Origin: a virus
Length of the DNA: 64,000 nt
Direction: 5' to 3' (one strand)
Virus record (IMG/VR): IMGVR_UViG_3300048929_000185
Span: 59,207 to 123,206 of that record
Part shown: positions 53,909 through 60,704 of the stretch, piece after piece
How the letters are laid out: the number at the start of each line of letters is the position of its first letter
Position numbering within the stretch: position 1 is the first letter of the stretch
Notes under the pieces: model-generated
Databases searched by the model: none
Seen by the model: only the letters and a program-made list of their open reading frames with translations
What the model was told of the DNA's origin: nothing
Position numbers and translations under genes: made by a program

Positions 53909-53938
53909 AGAGAGTAGGTAAAACTGCTCTCTTTTTAT
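53909..53938 (+). terminator. Terminator after the moron
   Basis: AGAGAG (53909-53914) pairs with CTCTCT (53927-53932), followed by TTTTATATG. Confidence 0.65.
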
Positions 53939-53962
53939 ATGTAAAGCTGAAAGGAGTTTTAT

Positions 53963-54100
53963 ATGTCAATTAAACAAGCAATGATAGATCTTAATGAGAA
54001 AATGAATGAAATAGAAGAAGAAAAATTGAGAGAAAAGGAATCCGAAGAGATTAAAGAAGAAATAGATTATTTATGTCAAATTCTTGGTAAAATATTTTAG
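53963..54100 (+). CDS. Small charged helical protein, 45 aa
   Basis: GAAAGGAGTTTTAT is followed by ATG at 53963; the protein is almost entirely charged helix (LNEKMNEIEEEKLREKESEE) with a hydrophobic end (LCQILGKIF). It could be a small antitoxin-like partner of the MazF-like gene 100 bases downstream, or a small moron; no proof. Confidence 0.5.
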   Translation: MSIKQAMIDLNEKMNEIEEEKLREKESEEIKEEIDYLCQILGKIF

Positions 54101-54201
54101 GCTTTTATTAGTTACTCTCTTATCGAAAACATGTTCCTGTAGAAATATGGAAAATTATGGTATATAATTAGAAGTATTACTGATGATAGGGGAATGGGAG
54201 C

Positions 54202-54660
54202 ATGACAAACAAATTTGAGAATCTATATAAGTGGTCAGCGCATAAACTAAGATTACAGGAAAAATTTTTTAAAAACGATCAAAAGAAGGCGAAATATCCA
54301 AGAGGTGCAATATATGCATGTTATCTTGGTGAAAACATAGGACATGAAAAAAGCAGACTTGAAGCACGTCCATGTTTAATTGTATCCAGCAATGGAATTA
54401 ATTATAAAAGTACTAACGTAATCATCGTACCTTTGTCGAAAGATATAAAATATAAAGATGATTCTAGTACAGAATTGAAATATGATTGGCATTATGTTTT
54501 GTACAAAACTAAATATAATAAACTTAGCTTTGATTCTGCAATTCAATGTGAGGATATACGATGTGTTTCAAAGTCAAGATTTGGAAAGTTTATTACTAAA
54601 ATATCTGATGATGATATGTCGGAAATAAAAAAGCGTTTAAAAAGTACTTTACAAATTTGA
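54202..54660 (+). CDS. MazF/PemK-like endoribonuclease, 152 aa
   Basis: After 30 helical residues the PemK/MazF fold is visible: YPRGAIYACYLG, RLEARPCLIVSSN, NVIIVPLSKDI and a late SAIQCEDIRCVSKSRFGKF. These are the conserved strands of the toxin family, which usually cleaves mRNA at short sites. No classical antitoxin gene overlaps it. It may be a host-takeover nuclease, or be held by the small protein upstream. Confidence 0.75.
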   Translation: MTNKFENLYKWSAHKLRLQEKFFKNDQKKAKYPRGAIYACYLGENIGHEKSRLEARPCLIVSSNGINYKSTNVIIVPLSKDIKYKDDSSTELKYDWHYVLYKTKYNKLSFDSAIQCEDIRCVSKSRFGKFITKISDDDMSEIKKRLKSTLQI

Positions 54661-54832
54661 TGTAATAGAATATAATCTAATTACAGGATAAATATATTTT
54701 ATATAGCCTTCCTTAAGCTTAAGTTATAAATGTATGGCAATTGCCGATATTTACAAAAGCAGCTTATGTTCGTTGGCTCATGACAAGTTTGAATAGGGAT
54801 GGCATAATCCCACCTGCGATTTTTATATTAAA
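54661..54832. other. Palindrome-rich intergenic region
   Basis: No gene. TGTAAT/ATTACA (54660-54685), CTTAAGCTTAAG (about 54712-54723), GGCAATTGCC (about 54735-54744) and GGGAT-ggcata-ATCCC (about 54797-54812) lie in 170 bases. They may be transcript ends or regulatory sites. Confidence 0.35.
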
Positions 54833-54868
54833 TAGAAAAGCACTTGCTTAACGGTAGGTGCTTTTCTA
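54833..54868 (+). terminator. Terminator, 11-bp stem
   Basis: TAGAAAAGCAC (54833-54843) pairs perfectly with GTGCTTTTCTA (54858-54868), symmetric A/T ends, so bidirectional between the toxin and the repressor. Confidence 0.7.
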
Positions 54869-54960
54869 TGTATAAAATTATTATATTCCATACCCTCAGA
54901 AATAATCCACAATTTTACAATTTAATATTATTTTTCATTTTTATCCTCTAAGTTAGAATG

Positions 54961-54993
54961 GAGCCAGTCTACTTAATGTAGGTGGCTCTTTTT
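54961..54993. terminator. Terminator at the end of the repressor gene
   Basis: GAGCCA/TGGCTC (54961-54966 and 54983-54988) with inner CTAC/GTAG, followed by TTTTTG on the plus strand and ending against the repressor stop. Confidence 0.6.
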
Positions 54994-54996
54994 GCG

Positions 54997-55599
54997 TTAA
55001 TCAGAAATGTCTTTATATTTGCTTAAAATGTCAGATACAAATTTATCGGCCTTATAGTCATCTGGTACTCCAAAGATATCATATCTAGCAGCTAGCCACA
55101 AATCATAAAGATCACTATACTCGGCACCTTGTAATACGGGCAAACTATCTGAATTTGGTTGAAGATATATTTCTAAATCCATTTCCTCAAATCTTCCGTG
55201 CCTCGTAGTGTACTGTGCTACTAGATAAAGATATCCCCCCGCTAAGTCCGCCCAGAGAATTTCACGTTCGTCTTGATAAATTTCAAGGTTTTCAATATCA
55301 GTGGGAAAAGAAAACATTTCTCCATCGTTCCACACAATTTTTTTAGTTTGTGTAAGTTTTAATAACAGCGGGATTAAGCTTTCCTCATCCTGTCTACGCA
55401 TTTTTCTTCCAACTAATCCATCTAGCGAGACATAAAAAAAATTTGCAATGTCTATTATTTTGCTCAAAGATGGATCTGCGTTAGCCCATCTGCTTATTAA
55501 GCCAGATCCAAAACCAAGATCTTTTTCAAGTTTAGAAATTGGAATATTGTTGGTTTTACAAAGATTTTTTATATTAGACACAAGTAACTCGTTATCCAA
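54997..55599 (-). CDS. cI-like XRE repressor, 200 aa
   Basis: N-terminal XRE domain (LLVSNIKNLCKTNNIPISKL, LGFGSGLISRWANADPSLSK) followed by a 130-residue acidic C-terminal domain (YLVAQYTTRHGRFEEMDLEI) that is not a LexA-type peptidase. Divergent from the ORF6N antirepressor, with a palindromic operator over that gene's promoter. It is the best candidate for the lysogeny repressor. ATG has GGAGGTAATTATTT upstream. Confidence 0.82.
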   Translation of the reverse strand: MDNELLVSNIKNLCKTNNIPISKLEKDLGFGSGLISRWANADPSLSKIIDIANFFYVSLDGLVGRKMRRQDEESLIPLLLKLTQTKKIVWNDGEMFSFPTDIENLEIYQDEREILWADLAGGYLYLVAQYTTRHGRFEEMDLEIYLQPNSDSLPVLQGAEYSDLYDLWLAARYDIFGVPDDYKADKFVSDILSKYKDISD

Positions 55600-55655
55600 A
55601 TAATTACCTCCATTTCTGATTTTGATTCAAATTTGTATTATTTTCATTTTTTATA

Positions 55656-55707
55656 TTGACAATTTTGTAAATTAGCCATATAATGATTATAATACATATT
55701 TGTATTA
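55656..55707 (+). promoter_or_regulatory. Consensus promoter with overlapping palindromic operator
   Basis: TTGACA (55656-55661), 17 bp, TATAAT (55679-55684). A perfect inverted repeat TAATACA-tatt-TGTATTA (55690-55707) covers the likely start point, and a direct copy of ATTTGTATTA lies at 55631-55640. This is the arrangement expected for repression by the divergent XRE protein. Confidence 0.8.
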
Positions 55708-55719
55708 ATTTCAACAGAA

Positions 55720-55812
55720 AATCCTTGCTCCACCGACCAAAGTTAAGCAAGGATTAAGGAAGTGTACTATAATACGCTTCATATTATACATAAGGTATTA
55801 TAGCACACTTCT
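55720..55812 (+). promoter_or_regulatory. Two strong hairpins in the antirepressor leader
   Basis: AATCCTTGCT/AGCAAGGATT (55720-55755), with CCACCGAC in its loop, is followed by GAAGTGTACTATAATAC/GTATTATAGCACACTTC (55759-55811, one mismatch). Both lie between promoter and antirepressor and could attenuate or stabilise its mRNA. Confidence 0.65.
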
Positions 55813-55850
55813 TCTGAGATAATCAATATATTTTTAGAAGGAGGCTCAAT

Positions 55851-56564
55851 ATGGGCGAATTAGTGGAAGTAAATGGGGTTAGTTTTAAATCTAAAATTTG
55901 GAACGGGCAACGCGTGATAACATTTGCAGATGTTGACTTGGTACATGACAAGGTCGAAGGTACGGCAAAGGCAAGATTTTACAAGCATAAAGACAGATTT
56001 GTCGAGAATGAGGATTACTTTGTAATAAAACCCGCCGATGCTCTAAAGTATACCAAAGATACTTTAGGAATTGAAAAGATTCCAAATAGGGGGCTTGTTC
56101 TACTTACCGAATCTGGATATTTGATGACAGTAAAAACTTACGATGATGATATTGCATGGAGTGTTCAGCGTAAACTGGTTAATTCGTATTTTAAGCTGCA
56201 AGAAATTGCAAGCGAATCTATAGAAGTTCAAGCATTACAATATGATTTATCGGTAATGTTTGTTCAAGTAAATAATATGGAAAACATGCTCGAAGAACAA
56301 TCAGAACTGCTCTCTTCCGTCATGGATAATATGACTATCTCCACTCGTCAGCAAGAGAAGATTCTAAAAGCTACTCGAGACAGAGTTAATCATTTACTTG
56401 GCGGTGCGCACTCTGCTGAATACTTGTTAATGGGTCGCACTTACTTGGCGAATCTATGGAATAATTTCAAGTCAGAGTTACATTGTGGTAGTAGTTACAA
56501 GGATCTTAACCCAGCAGATTTTAATAAGGCTTTAGACTGGATTGGGGAATGGCAATACATATAG
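55851..56564 (+). CDS. ORF6N-type antirepressor, 237 aa
   Basis: N-terminal ORF6N domain: VNGVSFKSKIWNGQRVITFA, then ARFYKHKDRFVENEDYFVIK and NRGLVLLTESGYLMTVKTYD. The C-terminal part is helical (MENMLEEQSELLSSVMDNM) with a final compact domain. Such proteins relieve phage repression or bind DNA themselves. Its operator-controlled promoter and hairpin leader place it opposite the cI-like gene. AGAAGGAGGCTCAAT precedes the ATG. Confidence 0.85.
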   Translation: MGELVEVNGVSFKSKIWNGQRVITFADVDLVHDKVEGTAKARFYKHKDRFVENEDYFVIKPADALKYTKDTLGIEKIPNRGLVLLTESGYLMTVKTYDDDIAWSVQRKLVNSYFKLQEIASESIEVQALQYDLSVMFVQVNNMENMLEEQSELLSSVMDNMTISTRQQEKILKATRDRVNHLLGGAHSAEYLLMGRTYLANLWNNFKSELHCGSSYKDLNPADFNKALDWIGEWQYI

Positions 56565-56573
56565 CTTTAAATC

Positions 56574-56602
56574 AGAGTAGGACTAATCACCTACTCTTTT
56601 AA
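56574..56602 (+). terminator. Terminator after the antirepressor
   Basis: AGAGTAG (56574-56580) pairs with CTACTCT (56591-56597), followed by TTTAATTATG. Confidence 0.65.
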
Positions 56603-56865
56603 TTATGTTTTGACAAAATATACTTGAGATATTGAGATTCTGGTGTGTAAAAATAATACTTTTGTTGATATCTATAGTTTACTGCGATAAGTATATTATC
56701 TTTATACTCTATAGTGACATATATTTTGTACGTTTAAAGTTACAATATGAGTACTTATATGTTGATTATTATCGAGAGAGGTGATATACTTTGAACAAGA
56801 GGGAAATGAGATGTCAAAAGGCTGATGAAAAATGCGACGATGAATCAATCAAGGAGGTGTATGGT

Positions 56866-57033
56866 ATGGCTACTCTAGCGAAACCAACAAATAGAATGTT
56901 TATTGTCAAAGAAAAGGATGCAAAAAACTTTATAGAAGATCTAAATAAAAGCATCGCATCTAAAGAACTACTAGAATCGTGTAAAAAAGCTGGAAAATTA
57001 TTCGGAATAGGAAAAAATGACAAGTGTCAGTAA
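56866..57033 (+). CDS. Small partner of the GNAT protein, 55 aa
   Basis: AAGGAGGTG lies 6 bases before the ATG at 56866. The protein (MATLAKPTNRMFIVKEKDAK, then LNKSIASKELLESCKKAGKL) overlaps the GNAT start by 10 bases. Such coupled small-protein/GNAT pairs look like toxin-antitoxin modules; an RHH DNA-binding pattern is not obvious, so this is only suggested. Confidence 0.6.
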   Translation: MATLAKPTNRMFIVKEKDAKNFIEDLNKSIASKELLESCKKAGKLFGIGKNDKCQ

Positions 57034-57656
57034 ATTCGAGTGTACATAGATTTATCAAAAACTTCAATCCAGTTGTTAAAAATTTAAATTATATCAGCGA
57101 GGATTTGTTGCGTCAATTTGATGCCGGATGTTCTAATTTCCCTTTTAATGAATTTATATCAGATGATGCTAAAAATTGTGCTAAATCTGGAGAAGGCGTT
57201 ACTTATGTAGTACTTAATAAAATAAATGAAAAAGAAGAAGTAGTTTCATACTACACTTTATTATCCACGGCTCTACCATATGAAAGCAAAATAGAATTAG
57301 AACCAGATGAAGTTATCAACGATGAAAAATATGATATAAAAATTTGTGGAATACCTGCAATCGAAGTAAAAATGTTTGCTGTGGCAGAAAAATATCAAGA
57401 TGTTTTTTATGAATATGATAACGAGTCAAAGCCAATTTCGGCATGGATTCTAAATAGTATGATTGAATCTGCGAAGATTATGATGACTTCAATAGTTGGA
57501 TTTAAAGTACTATTTTTACATTCGGTTCCAAGCGCTGTAGAATTTTATAAGAACAATGGATTCCGTCCAGTAAAGGAAGGAATGAAACCATTATATTGCA
57601 TAGATGACGACTTAGATCCGATGTATTTAGCTTTGAAAGAAATCTGTATGTGCTAA
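57024..57656 (+). CDS. GNAT-family acetyltransferase-like protein, 210 aa
   Basis: The C-terminal half has the GNAT pattern: IKICGIPAIEVKMFAVAEKY, then FLHSVPSAVEFYKNNGFRPV, whose FYxxxGF is the usual last motif. The acetyl-CoA loop (QxxGxG/A) is weak. It probably transfers an acetyl group to a protein, RNA or small molecule. The GTG start overlaps the upstream gene. It may be the effector of a two-gene module. Confidence 0.7.
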   Translation: MSVNSSVHRFIKNFNPVVKNLNYISEDLLRQFDAGCSNFPFNEFISDDAKNCAKSGEGVTYVVLNKINEKEEVVSYYTLLSTALPYESKIELEPDEVINDEKYDIKICGIPAIEVKMFAVAEKYQDVFYEYDNESKPISAWILNSMIESAKIMMTSIVGFKVLFLHSVPSAVEFYKNNGFRPVKEGMKPLYCIDDDLDPMYLALKEICMC

Positions 57657-57670
57657 TCAAATAGTATTTG

Positions 57671-57697
57671 GAGCCAGGCTACCGATCTGGCTCTTTT
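57671..57697 (+). terminator. Terminator after the GNAT gene
   Basis: GAGCCAG (57671-57677) pairs with CTGGCTC (57687-57693), followed by TTTTTTG. Confidence 0.78.
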
Positions 57698-57772
57698 TTG
57701 TATATCATTTTATCAATAAAACCACTCTTTCACTGCTACAAATTAATGAATCTTAAGATTTTATTATCCTAA

Positions 57773-57801
57773 TTGACAATTTATGGACAATATGCTATAG
57801 T
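57773..57801 (+). promoter_or_regulatory. Consensus sigma-A promoter
   Basis: TTGACA (57773-57778), 17-bp spacer, TATAGT (57796-57801), about 35 bases before a strong hairpin. It drives a short leader that ends at that hairpin or reads into the small genes at 58.1 kb. Confidence 0.7.
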
Positions 57802-57835
57802 AATCACATAACAATTAATGGAATATTCTTGCAAA

Positions 57836-57875
57836 AGAGGAGAAATCATATGAACGATATGATCTCCTCTTTTTG
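57836..57875 (+). terminator. Strong hairpin/terminator close to a promoter
   Basis: AGAGGAGA and ATCATAT pair with ATATGAT and TCCTCT (57836-57870, one base bulged), then TTTTTG. It starts only 34 bases after the promoter -10 box, so it may attenuate. No convincing gene is seen in the following 200 bases before 58091. Confidence 0.65.
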
Positions 57876-58090
57876 TGTGGGAGGGTGATGTGATTGCAGT
57901 GTTAATCGAATCAGAATGTTACGAGTTGGATAAAATGTGAATATAGATATAGTGGCTCGATTGATTTGGTGACTATTTTATCTTTGAGTTATACGCCAAA
58001 GAAATCCTATCGATTAGTTAAGTCGCCGAATAAACAAGACATTACATAAATACTCCATCGTCGCTAATCTCATATTGCTGGAGGTGTAAA

Positions 58091-58291
58091 ATGGGTAGGA
58101 TTTGTGTATGTTGTTATTACAAGTGTGTCGTGGTTAAATTAGATCCGTTTTGTGAATCATCTGTTGTCTTGGATAAAAACTGTGCTCAGTGTGAGTTGAG
58201 TAAGTTAAAGAGTGAAGTAAAGCAAAACTATCCAAGCAAGAACGGATACGTGAGCATATTTAGAAAACAAAACATGTATTTGGAAAATTGA
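58091..58291 (+). CDS. Small cysteine-rich protein, 66 aa
   Basis: MGRICVCCYYKCVVVKLDPF, then CAQCELSKLKSEV: five or more cysteines in pairs suggest a metal-binding knuckle. GGAGGTG lies close to the ATG. No family recognised. Confidence 0.6.
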   Translation: MGRICVCCYYKCVVVKLDPFCESSVVLDKNCAQCELSKLKSEVKQNYPSKNGYVSIFRKQNMYLEN

Positions 58292-58308
58292 ATATTGGTT
58301 AATTTTGA

Positions 58309-58347
58309 GAGTCTATAGTCCCCCCCCCGCTGTAGGCTCTTTTTTTG
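58309..58347 (+). terminator. Terminator with a nine-C loop
   Basis: GAGTCTATAG (58309-58318) pairs with CTGTAGGCTC (58330-58339) around a loop of T, nine C and G; then TTTTTTTGTTGCGCAAAAA. Confidence 0.75.
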
Positions 58348-58387
58348 TTGCGCAAAAATATATGAAATTAAGAAGGGAATGGTGATT

Positions 58388-58570
58388 TTGACTGAGAATA
58401 ATCAGATCGTAATTAAGGCATCTAATGCCAGAAAACTATTAAAGATGGGGTTTAAGATTGTTGACGTAAAACCACAGAAACAAGAGGATGGTACTATTGA
58501 TTTTACGAGGTGCGTTTTTGTTTTTGAGGGCAAGGAGGGATTAAATAAAGCAATCAAAACCCTTATATGA
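58388..58570 (+). CDS. Small phage protein, 60 aa
   Basis: Starts at TTG 58388 (MTENNQIVIKASNARKLLKM), since AGAAGGGA is too close to the upstream ATG at 58379. Strand-helix-strand pattern, of the same kind as the small proteins at 16.5 and 30.7 kb. Function unknown. Confidence 0.6.
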   Translation: MTENNQIVIKASNARKLLKMGFKIVDVKPQKQEDGTIDFTRCVFVFEGKEGLNKAIKTLI

Positions 58571-58589
58571 AACTATAAGGAGAACAATA

Positions 58590-59135
58590 ATGAATGATTC
58601 AAAACAAATATTATCTATAATGGTTGATCCGCAAACCGGGGAAATAACAGACAGCTTCCGAGATGGAGACTCATATAAAAAATATACACGAGAAGATAAA
58701 GATAAAATAAGAAAATTTTTGAAAGAAAATGATGAATGTGAGCCATTCAATGAGGGGGTTAGTTTTGTGAAACTTTATGATGACGTACTAGATGATTTAA
58801 GTGAATGTCTTACGAGTGCCGAATTTGAATTTGCTATAAGACTAGCAAAACATGTGTCATACAAAGATTGTATATTGAGAACAAATGGTAATCCGAATGG
58901 GAAAATATTAAATGCTCAAGATTTGGCTGAATTAATGAAATCAGATCCATCGGCGGTGAGAAGAAATATATCATCTCTTATAAAGAAGGGAGTTCTAGGG
59001 AAGCACGTTACTGGTTGTAGAGATAATCCCAATATTCAAATAAAAGCAATTACTTGCAATCCTTACATATTTTCTAGGGGAAATAAATTAAACCCTACTG
59101 CTGTTTCGTTATTTGCTAATAGTAGGTGGAAATAA
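58590..59135 (+). CDS. RepL-like plasmid-type replication protein, 181 aa
   Basis: Residues about 60-170 match the pattern of Firmicute RepL replication proteins: FVKLYDDVLDDLSECLTSAE, a winged helix (AQDLAELMKSDPSAVRRNIS) and the C-terminal signature NPYIFSRGNK. The N-terminal 55 residues are acidic and polar. It may start plasmid-mode replication of the prophage. A general winged-helix regulator is the alternative. TAAGGAGAACAATA precedes the ATG. Confidence 0.65.
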   Translation: MNDSKQILSIMVDPQTGEITDSFRDGDSYKKYTREDKDKIRKFLKENDECEPFNEGVSFVKLYDDVLDDLSECLTSAEFEFAIRLAKHVSYKDCILRTNGNPNGKILNAQDLAELMKSDPSAVRRNISSLIKKGVLGKHVTGCRDNPNIQIKAITCNPYIFSRGNKLNPTAVSLFANSRWK

Positions 59136-59149
59136 AAAAAGAAGATAAA

Positions 59150-59264
59150 GAAGGGAAAACGCTTAAAAATAGCGTCAAACCCTTTATTTATATGACTTTC
59201 AGCGTTTTTAAAATGTGCGAAATTTCAACATATAAAAAATATACGCTTAAATTCTGCACATTTT
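59150..59264 (+). terminator. Terminator and long-loop inverted repeat
   Basis: AAGGG and ACGCT pair with AGCGT and CCCTT (59151-59184), then TATTTATATG. Downstream AAAATGTGC (59210-59218) pairs perfectly with GCACATTTT (59256-59264) across a 37-base loop. The second could be an origin- or operator-type site for the RepL-like protein. Confidence 0.55.
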
Positions 59265-59309
59265 GGATAAGTATAAAAAACAATAATATTTAAACAGGAG
59301 GATTTGAAT

Positions 59310-59711
59310 TTGAAATTAAAAATATGTGAAATAGTAAATATGTCTAATGCAATACATGGTTTATCAAATACGAAAGTTCCACCAGAATTAAGTTTATGGG
59401 TATTTAACAACTTTAGAGCAATCGATGCCTATTGTACTTATAATGGGAATGAACAGAAAAAAATAGCCGAGGAATATTTGACAAAATCTCCAGACGGAAG
59501 CTATGGAAAAATTCTTGAAGATGGTACTTTTTCTATGAATTATAAAGACAAAGAATCAAAAGAAAAATATCAAGACGAGATTGAAAAATTAGGAGAACAA
59601 GAGGTAGAAATAGTTCCAGACATTCTTGATTATAATAAGTTTGTCAAAGATAATCCCACGTTTATGTTAGAACCAAAATATTTACTGGCACTCAATAAAT
59701 TTATTAAATAA
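59310..59711 (+). CDS. Hypothetical protein, 133 aa
   Basis: TTG at 59310 is 8 bases after AGGAGG. The protein has a helical N-terminus (MSNAIHGLSNTKVPPELSLW), a charged middle and PDILDYNKFVKDNPTFMLEP near the end. It resembles no family I can name; it precedes the fibre genes. Confidence 0.6.
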   Translation: MKLKICEIVNMSNAIHGLSNTKVPPELSLWVFNNFRAIDAYCTYNGNEQKKIAEEYLTKSPDGSYGKILEDGTFSMNYKDKESKEKYQDEIEKLGEQEVEIVPDILDYNKFVKDNPTFMLEPKYLLALNKFIK

Positions 59712-59724
59712 GGAACAATGATCT

Positions 59725-59749
59725 GGGCGCAAATAGCGCTCTTTTTTAT
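59725..59749 (+). terminator. Terminator before the baseplate/fibre genes
   Basis: GGGCGC (59725-59730) pairs with GCGCTC (59736-59741, one G-U), followed by TTTTTTATTGCAAAAACACC. Confidence 0.7.
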
Positions 59750-59781
59750 TGCAAAAACACCAATGGAAGGAGGGTTTTATT

Positions 59782-60690
59782 TTGATTGCTAGAAGGATTA
59801 TAAGGGCGGATCTATCGCAAGATTTAAACAATTTATATTTTTTATCAAATCAGTATGACGATTATTCACGTAAGTATCGTGTGATTATTACTAATAATGG
59901 AATATTGCAACCATTTACGGCACAAAAGCCCATTCGATTAATAATGAAAGCAGAGAATGAATCTGCGCCATATTATGATGACTATTTAAAGAGTGATGAA
60001 TGGGAGGATGGATTCCCAGTGGTGACATTTACAGCTTCGATGTTGTCAAAGGTAGGAAATATAGACTTTCAGTTTATCATATACGAGCCGGGAAGTCCAG
60101 AATCTGTATCAACTAGACAACAGCATTTAAAAATAAAAGAGTCTTTGATTGATTACGATGGAATTATTGCGAGTCAAGAATTTAATTTTCTTACCGATCT
60201 GATTGCGCAAGCAACTACAATTCCAGCTTTAATTATCGATATTAATACAAGTATCGAAGAAGTAACGGCAAAGATTGCAGAAGTGAATACTAAGTTGGCA
60301 CTGTATGAAACACAGATGCAAACATACGCTACCGAATTTGCAGAGATGCAAACAGAACAACAGGCGGTAATTAATGCATTGCATGCTTATATGGAAAGTG
60401 TTGAAAATACTGCGGCGGCTAGTGCAAAACTTTCTGAGTCTTGGGCAATTGGACACACTGGAACGAGAGTTGGCGAAGACACTAATAATAGCAAGTATCA
60501 TAGCGATCAATCTAAAGCGGAGGCAGATAGGGCTAAAACAGAAGCTGATAAAGCGGCAGTTTACGCCGAAATCACAATCCCATCTTTTGTTACAGATTTA
60601 ATAACTGGACATCTTACTTATTCAGACGATTCCAGTTTGATTTTTAATGCAAATCATGCAACTGGGCACTTATTATATAATCCAGCTTAA
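59782..60690 (+). CDS. Baseplate upper protein-like (BppU_N), 302 aa
   Basis: N-terminal 115 residues match BppU-type domains: MIARRIIRADLSQDLNNLYF and AQKPIRLIMKAENESAPYYD, then FTASMLSKVGNIDFQFIIYE. Residues about 150-235 are a coiled coil (TSIEEVTAKIAEVNTKLALY), with ADRAKTEADKAAVYAE after it, and a short beta tip ends the protein. It would link the baseplate to the receptor-binding protein. TTG (59782) has GGAAGGAGGG 8 bases upstream; ATT at 59779 is also possible. Confidence 0.8.
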   Translation: MIARRIIRADLSQDLNNLYFLSNQYDDYSRKYRVIITNNGILQPFTAQKPIRLIMKAENESAPYYDDYLKSDEWEDGFPVVTFTASMLSKVGNIDFQFIIYEPGSPESVSTRQQHLKIKESLIDYDGIIASQEFNFLTDLIAQATTIPALIIDINTSIEEVTAKIAEVNTKLALYETQMQTYATEFAEMQTEQQAVINALHAYMESVENTAAASAKLSESWAIGHTGTRVGEDTNNSKYHSDQSKAEADRAKTEADKAAVYAEITIPSFVTDLITGHLTYSDDSSLIFNANHATGHLLYNPA

Positions 60691-60704
60691 AGGGAGGAAT
60701 TTAC

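Noticed and set aside
54181-54210. Hammerhead ribozyme (CTGATGA word at about 54,180)
   Set aside because: No matching GAAA core and stems at the right distance; likely chance.
57888-58080. Short frames between the hairpin and the Cys-rich gene
   Set aside because: Frames of 16-28 codons with overlapping stops and no consistent ribosome sites; not supportable as genes.
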